From Marinoscillum sp965229915 (lineage in GTDB: Bacteria > Bacteroidota > Bacteroidia > Cytophagales > Cyclobacteriaceae), in the NCBI RefSeq assembly GCF_965229915.1, contig NZ_CBDDJZ010000001.1, positions 868,001 to 932,000 of the forward strand: a DNA stretch of 64,000 nt, read 5' to 3'. The notes under the pieces were generated by a model. That model was not told where the DNA came from and did not search any database. It saw only the letters and a program-made list of their open reading frames with translations. This document shows, one piece after another, positions 61,111 to 64,000 of this stretch (the first letter of the stretch is position 1; each line of letters begins with the position of its first letter). Both the position numbers and the translations under genes were made by a program.

Positions 61111-61329
61111 ATGAAAATAACCTTAGACATTAACGACAACAAGGCGACTGCTTTTCTCAATTTTATCAAAAGTCTGGACTTTATCAAAATTCATAGTCAA
61201 GAGGATTATGAAGAACCTACTAAACAGGAGATTCTGAACAGCATCAAGCAAGGAATGGAAGAAGCGCAGCTTCATAAAGAAGGCAAAATCGAACTTCAAT
61301 CTGCTAGAGATTTTCTCAATGAGTTTTGA
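61111..61329 (+). CDS. Antitoxin of a type II toxin-antitoxin pair
   Basis: 72 residues, acidic, beginning MKITLDINDNKATAFLNFIKSL, an AbrB/Phd-unlike short helical start seen in RelE-partner antitoxins of Bacteroidota. The C-terminus (EIQSARDFLNEF-like; EGKIELQSARDFLNEF) is the expected toxin-binding tail. It overlaps the toxin by 11 bp. The family is assigned mainly by context. Confidence 0.82.
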   Translation: MKITLDINDNKATAFLNFIKSLDFIKIHSQEDYEEPTKQEILNSIKQGMEEAQLHKEGKIELQSARDFLNEF

Positions 61330-61645
61330 AGTATTCATCACTTCTGATTTTAAAAGGGAGTCTAAATCCTTAATTAAAAAATACAAGTCTCTCAAAACTG
61401 AGATTTTTGACCTAATTACAGCTCTGGAAGAAAATCCTGCACAAGGAACACCACTAGGAAATGACTGCTACAAAATAAGGTTGTCTATCAAGTCCAAAGG
61501 AAAAGGCAAATCAGGCGGTGCTAGAGTGATCACCTACGTAAGAATAGTAGAGGAGTTCGTTTATCTACTAACCATTTACAATAAATCTGAAAAAGAAAAC
61601 ATCTCTGATAAAGAACTTAAGAAACTTATCGAAGGGATGGATTAG
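61319..61645 (+). CDS. RelE/ParE-family toxin
   Basis: 108 residues. The N-terminus FEVFITSDFKRESKSLIKKYKSL is the RelE/ParE-type first helix region; NDCYKIRLSIKSKGKGKSGGARVITYV and VYLLTIYNKSEKENISDKELKKLI complete the fold. Family members cleave mRNA on the ribosome (RelE) or poison gyrase (ParE). Start lies inside the antitoxin gene (11-bp overlap), so expression is coupled. Confidence 0.88.
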   Translation: MSFEVFITSDFKRESKSLIKKYKSLKTEIFDLITALEENPAQGTPLGNDCYKIRLSIKSKGKGKSGGARVITYVRIVEEFVYLLTIYNKSEKENISDKELKKLIEGMD

Positions 61646-61676
61646 AATATTACAAATAATACGCTCATGACCATTT

Positions 61677-62128
61677 TTGAACCTTTTTTTAACGTTCTCT
61701 CTGATCCTAATTCTTCCATATTCTAATCTTTCAGCCCAGGCAAGATCAACCAATTGCAAAGGGTACCAAAAGGAGAGGTTTTCTCTGTTGTAACCATGCC
61801 TCCCATCTTTGGTCAATGTGATGAACTCAAAAAATGGAATCATGATCAGACGTTCAGCTACTCTTGTTCAGATGCCAATGTTTGGAATTACTTCAGTGAA
61901 GAGATTAAACAGAATGTAGATCATCCAGTAAAAATCAGAGCAATTGTTGAAACAAGTGGATGTTTAAGCAATGTCCAGGTCTTTAATGACAATGAGTCAC
62001 GAACCGGCAAGCAGCTCATTCCAGAAATCCTAAAAATGCCTTTATGGAAACCCGGTGAACAGAATGGTGAAAAAGTAAGAACACAAATCACCATGCTCTA
62101 TTCCCCCTCAGTTCTCGACCAAGAGTAA
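61677..62128 (+). pseudogene. TonB C-terminal-like secreted protein with frameshifted signal peptide
   Basis: The body (frame opened by TTG 61754) reads RVPKGEVFSVVTMPPIFGQC, then VKIRAIVETSGCLSNVQVF and PEILKMPLWKPGEQNGEKV, the pattern of TonB C-terminal domains. No ATG precedes it in frame: a TAA lies 30 bp before the TTG. In the next frame, starting at TTG 61677, a perfect-looking signal peptide is read (NLFLTFSLILILPYSNLSAQ) that runs into the region just before the body. One base change near 61745-61760 would join the two. So the gene looks frameshifted at its 5' end. Confidence 0.55.
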
Positions 62129-62130
62129 AA

Positions 62131-62158
62131 AAAGCGCTAACCAACCGGCCAGCGCTTT
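62131..62158. terminator. Terminator between convergent genes
   Basis: Stem AAAGCGCT/AGCGCTTT (8 bp) with a 12-nt loop; A-run and T-rich flanks serve both strands. It lies between the TonB_C-like gene and the CstB-like copy 2. Confidence 0.8.
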
Positions 62159-62191
62159 ACTCAACTGTGAAAAGTTCCTATTTCGTTTTTC

Positions 62192-63601
62192 TTATTTCAG
62201 TGTGCTTGGACACACATAATCCGTAGTAGGGACTTCTGTTTCAGAAATCGCCTTGTAACCACCTGCGATATCTACCACGTTGTGATACCCTCTGGATTTC
62301 AATATAGAGGAAGCTATCATGGAACGATAGCCTCCAGCGCAGTGCACATGGTAGGTTTCATCCTTACTGATCTGATCCATGCTTTCGCTGATATAATCAA
62401 GTGGCAAACTCTGTGCATCTTCTACATGTTCAGACTGAAATTCTCCAGGCTTTCGCACGTCCAACACCTTCAGTTTTCCAGACTTAAATTCCTCAGCAAA
62501 CTCCGTTGCAGGAATCGATTTCACAGAATCCACCTCTTTTCCAGCAGCTTTCCAGGCGTCCAATCCACCTTTTAAGAAACCGAGTGTATTGTCATACCCT
62601 ACTCTGGATAGTCGAGTCACGACTTCTTCTTCTCTGCCTTCATCCGCAATAAAGACGATTGGCTGTTGTAGGTCAGGAATCAACGCACCTACCCATGGAG
62701 CAAAGCTTCCATCTATTCCTATGAAGATAGAATTAGGTATGTGTCCTTCCGCAAACTGAGCGGGCTTTCGGGTATCCACCACCAAAGCACCTTCGTGGTT
62801 GGCCATGGCCTCAAACGTCTCCACATCCAGAGCGACGTTGCCCTTTTCCAAAATTTCGTCCAGACCGGCAGCTCCAGATTTGTTCATGGCCACATTCTGA
62901 GCAAAGTATTGTGGAGGTGGGAGCAATCCGTCTGTCACCTCTTTAATGAACTCTTCTTTGGTCATATCCGCTCTCAGTGCATAGTTGGTCTTCTTCTGGT
63001 TACCCAACAGGTCCGTGGTTTCCTTACTCATGTTCTTCCCACAAGCCGAGCCAGCGCCGTGTGCCGGGTACACGATTACCTCATCAGGCAAAGTCATGAT
63101 CTTAGTTCTCAGGCTATCGTATAAATATCCTGCCAGGTCGTTTTGCGTAAGAGTACCCTTCTGCGCTAGATCCGGACGACCGACATCTCCTATAAACAGT
63201 GTATCACCACTGAATATCGCGTGTTCTTTACCCTCTTCGTCAATCAAAAGATAGGTGGTACTCTCCATCGTATGGCCAGGCGTATGGAGTACTTTGATTT
63301 GTACTTTACCTAGCTGAAACACTTCTCCATCTTTTGCTTCATGAATGTCATATTCTGTTTTGGCATTGGGGCCATAAACGATCGTAGCTCCAGTTTTAGA
63401 AGCCAGATCGACATGACCTGATACAAAATCAGCATGGAAATGTGTCTCAAAAATATATTTGATATTGGCTCCCTCCTTCTGTGCTTTCTCTAAATATGGG
63501 GCCGACTCTCTCAATGGATCTACAATGGCTGCCTCACCATCACTTTCGATGTAATAGGCTCCTTGTGCGAGACACCCTGTGTATATCTGTTCAACTTTCA
63601 T
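62192..63601 (-). CDS. MBL-fold/rhodanese persulfide dioxygenase-sulfurtransferase (CstB-like), copy 2
   Basis: 469 residues, same length and domain order as copy 1. HFHADFVSGH metal site, HTPGHT, FSGDTLFIGDVGRPDL, and HGAGSACGK. Rhodanese 1 again lacks a Cys (FIADEGREEE); rhodanese 2 has Cys421 (VHCAGGYRSM). It differs in surface regions and in the tail (TTDYVCPSTLK versus copy 1). A GTAAC palindrome and TATGTTTG -7 element are upstream, the best promoter of the set. Likely a second persulfide-oxidising isozyme with similar regulation. Confidence 0.94.
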   Translation of the reverse strand: MKVEQIYTGCLAQGAYYIESDGEAAIVDPLRESAPYLEKAQKEGANIKYIFETHFHADFVSGHVDLASKTGATIVYGPNAKTEYDIHEAKDGEVFQLGKVQIKVLHTPGHTMESTTYLLIDEEGKEHAIFSGDTLFIGDVGRPDLAQKGTLTQNDLAGYLYDSLRTKIMTLPDEVIVYPAHGAGSACGKNMSKETTDLLGNQKKTNYALRADMTKEEFIKEVTDGLLPPPQYFAQNVAMNKSGAAGLDEILEKGNVALDVETFEAMANHEGALVVDTRKPAQFAEGHIPNSIFIGIDGSFAPWVGALIPDLQQPIVFIADEGREEEVVTRLSRVGYDNTLGFLKGGLDAWKAAGKEVDSVKSIPATEFAEEFKSGKLKVLDVRKPGEFQSEHVEDAQSLPLDYISESMDQISKDETYHVHCAGGYRSMIASSILKSRGYHNVVDIAGGYKAISETEVPTTDYVCPSTLK

Positions 63602-63671
63602 TTCTTATATTTTTGCTTTCTACTTTTATTTATATCTACTACAAACATACGGCGGTCAACCAGGATGGATT

Positions 63672-63685
63672 GTAACATTAGTTAC
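63672..63685 (-). promoter_or_regulatory. GTAAC-N4-GTTAC operator, site 4 (CstB-like copy 2)
   Basis: GTAACATTAGTTAC, a perfect palindrome 71 bp before the ATG at 63601. On the minus strand the -7 element TATGTTTG (63642-63649) ends 36.5 bp from the centre, giving a centre near -41 relative to the expected start. The site overlaps the end of the DUF202 gene. Confidence 0.75.
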
Positions 63686-63956
63686 CCTGATTCAACTGCT
63701 TATACTCGTCAGCATCCTGATAGCCACTCCTTATTTTATACCTGAATATCAGATAGTTACTCACCCCGATAGTCAGTACCACGGCACTTATTATCAACAC
63801 CGCATAGCCCAGCCAGCTAATCCCCTCCAGTGCCTTTACCTTCATCAGTGCTATACCCGAAATCACTAGATACAGGCTGGTCCGGATGAAAGATAACAAA
63901 GTTCTTTGGTTAGCTAGTTTCGTTCTGTCTATTGCCAGATAGTCTCTCAATATCAT
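63678..63956 (-). CDS. DUF202 family membrane protein
   Basis: 92 residues, one hydrophilic head (DYLAIDRTKLANQRTLLSFIRTSL, the DUF202 signature) followed by helix pairs (VISGIALMKVKALEGISW and GYAVLIISAVVLTIGVSNYLIF). It is a small inner-membrane protein of unknown function, present in a great many bacteria. It ends 77 bp before the CstB-like gene, with the GTAAC site between/over its end. Confidence 0.9.
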   Translation of the reverse strand: MILRDYLAIDRTKLANQRTLLSFIRTSLYLVISGIALMKVKALEGISWLGYAVLIISAVVLTIGVSNYLIFRYKIRSGYQDADEYKQLNQGN

Positions 63957-64000
63957 TCTGTTTCCACGTTAGATTGTAATGCAAATTCCTTGTATTGTCC

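Overview
The window looks like a chromosomal segment of a Bacteroidota bacterium, most likely a marine or soil Cytophagales relative. The support is: type IX secretion C-terminal sorting domains, a CarboxypepD_reg-like TonB-dependent receptor, PepSY-like lipoproteins, LytTR/LytS pairs, promoters resembling the Bacteroidota -7 element TAnnTTTG, and a DnaE/DinB translesion pair. No rRNA, tRNA, CRISPR array or intact insertion sequence was found.

Layout. 1-4.7 kb: permease end, secreted lipoprotein, and a BlaI repressor/BlaR-like M56-M23 peptidase pair with a large palindromic operator. 4.9-12.1 kb: a translesion (mutasome-type) region with dnaE-like and dinB genes, both preceded by the same tandem operator, enclosing three tandem Uma2 nuclease-fold genes. 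12-26 kb: mainly housekeeping and secreted proteins (FKBP PPIase, polyprenyl synthase, PhzF, a GPAT-gpsA phospholipid pair, a T9SS endonuclease, LytS/LytTR, LacI, AIM24). 26-42 kb: a patchwork of small accessory genes with several visibly broken ones (a DUF6624-like lipoprotein with an in-frame stop, a frameshifted methyltransferase, a decayed remnant near 41.9 kb), hydrolases and a GH115 glycosidase. 42.9-48.8 kb: a colinear two-component system, TauE-like transporter with a PepSY-like tail, PepSY lipoprotein and TonB-dependent receptor.

49.6-63.7 kb is the most coherent part: a sulfur/persulfide and respiration island. It holds two small rhodaneses, two MBL-rhodanese-rhodanese (CstB-like) persulfide dioxygenase paralogs, a porin, a membrane-anchored TsdA-like dihaem cytochrome c, a split YeeE/YedE sulfur transporter and cytochrome bd (cydAB). 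Four matches to a palindrome GTAAC-N4-GTTAC (one imperfect) lie 61-71 bp upstream of these genes. At three of the four a TTTG-ending -7-like element sits at exactly the same distance from the palindrome. This fits a Crp/Fnr-type activator acting at about -41, and is the best candidate for an undescribed regulon in the window.

The family names come from motif recognition by eye; no database search was run.
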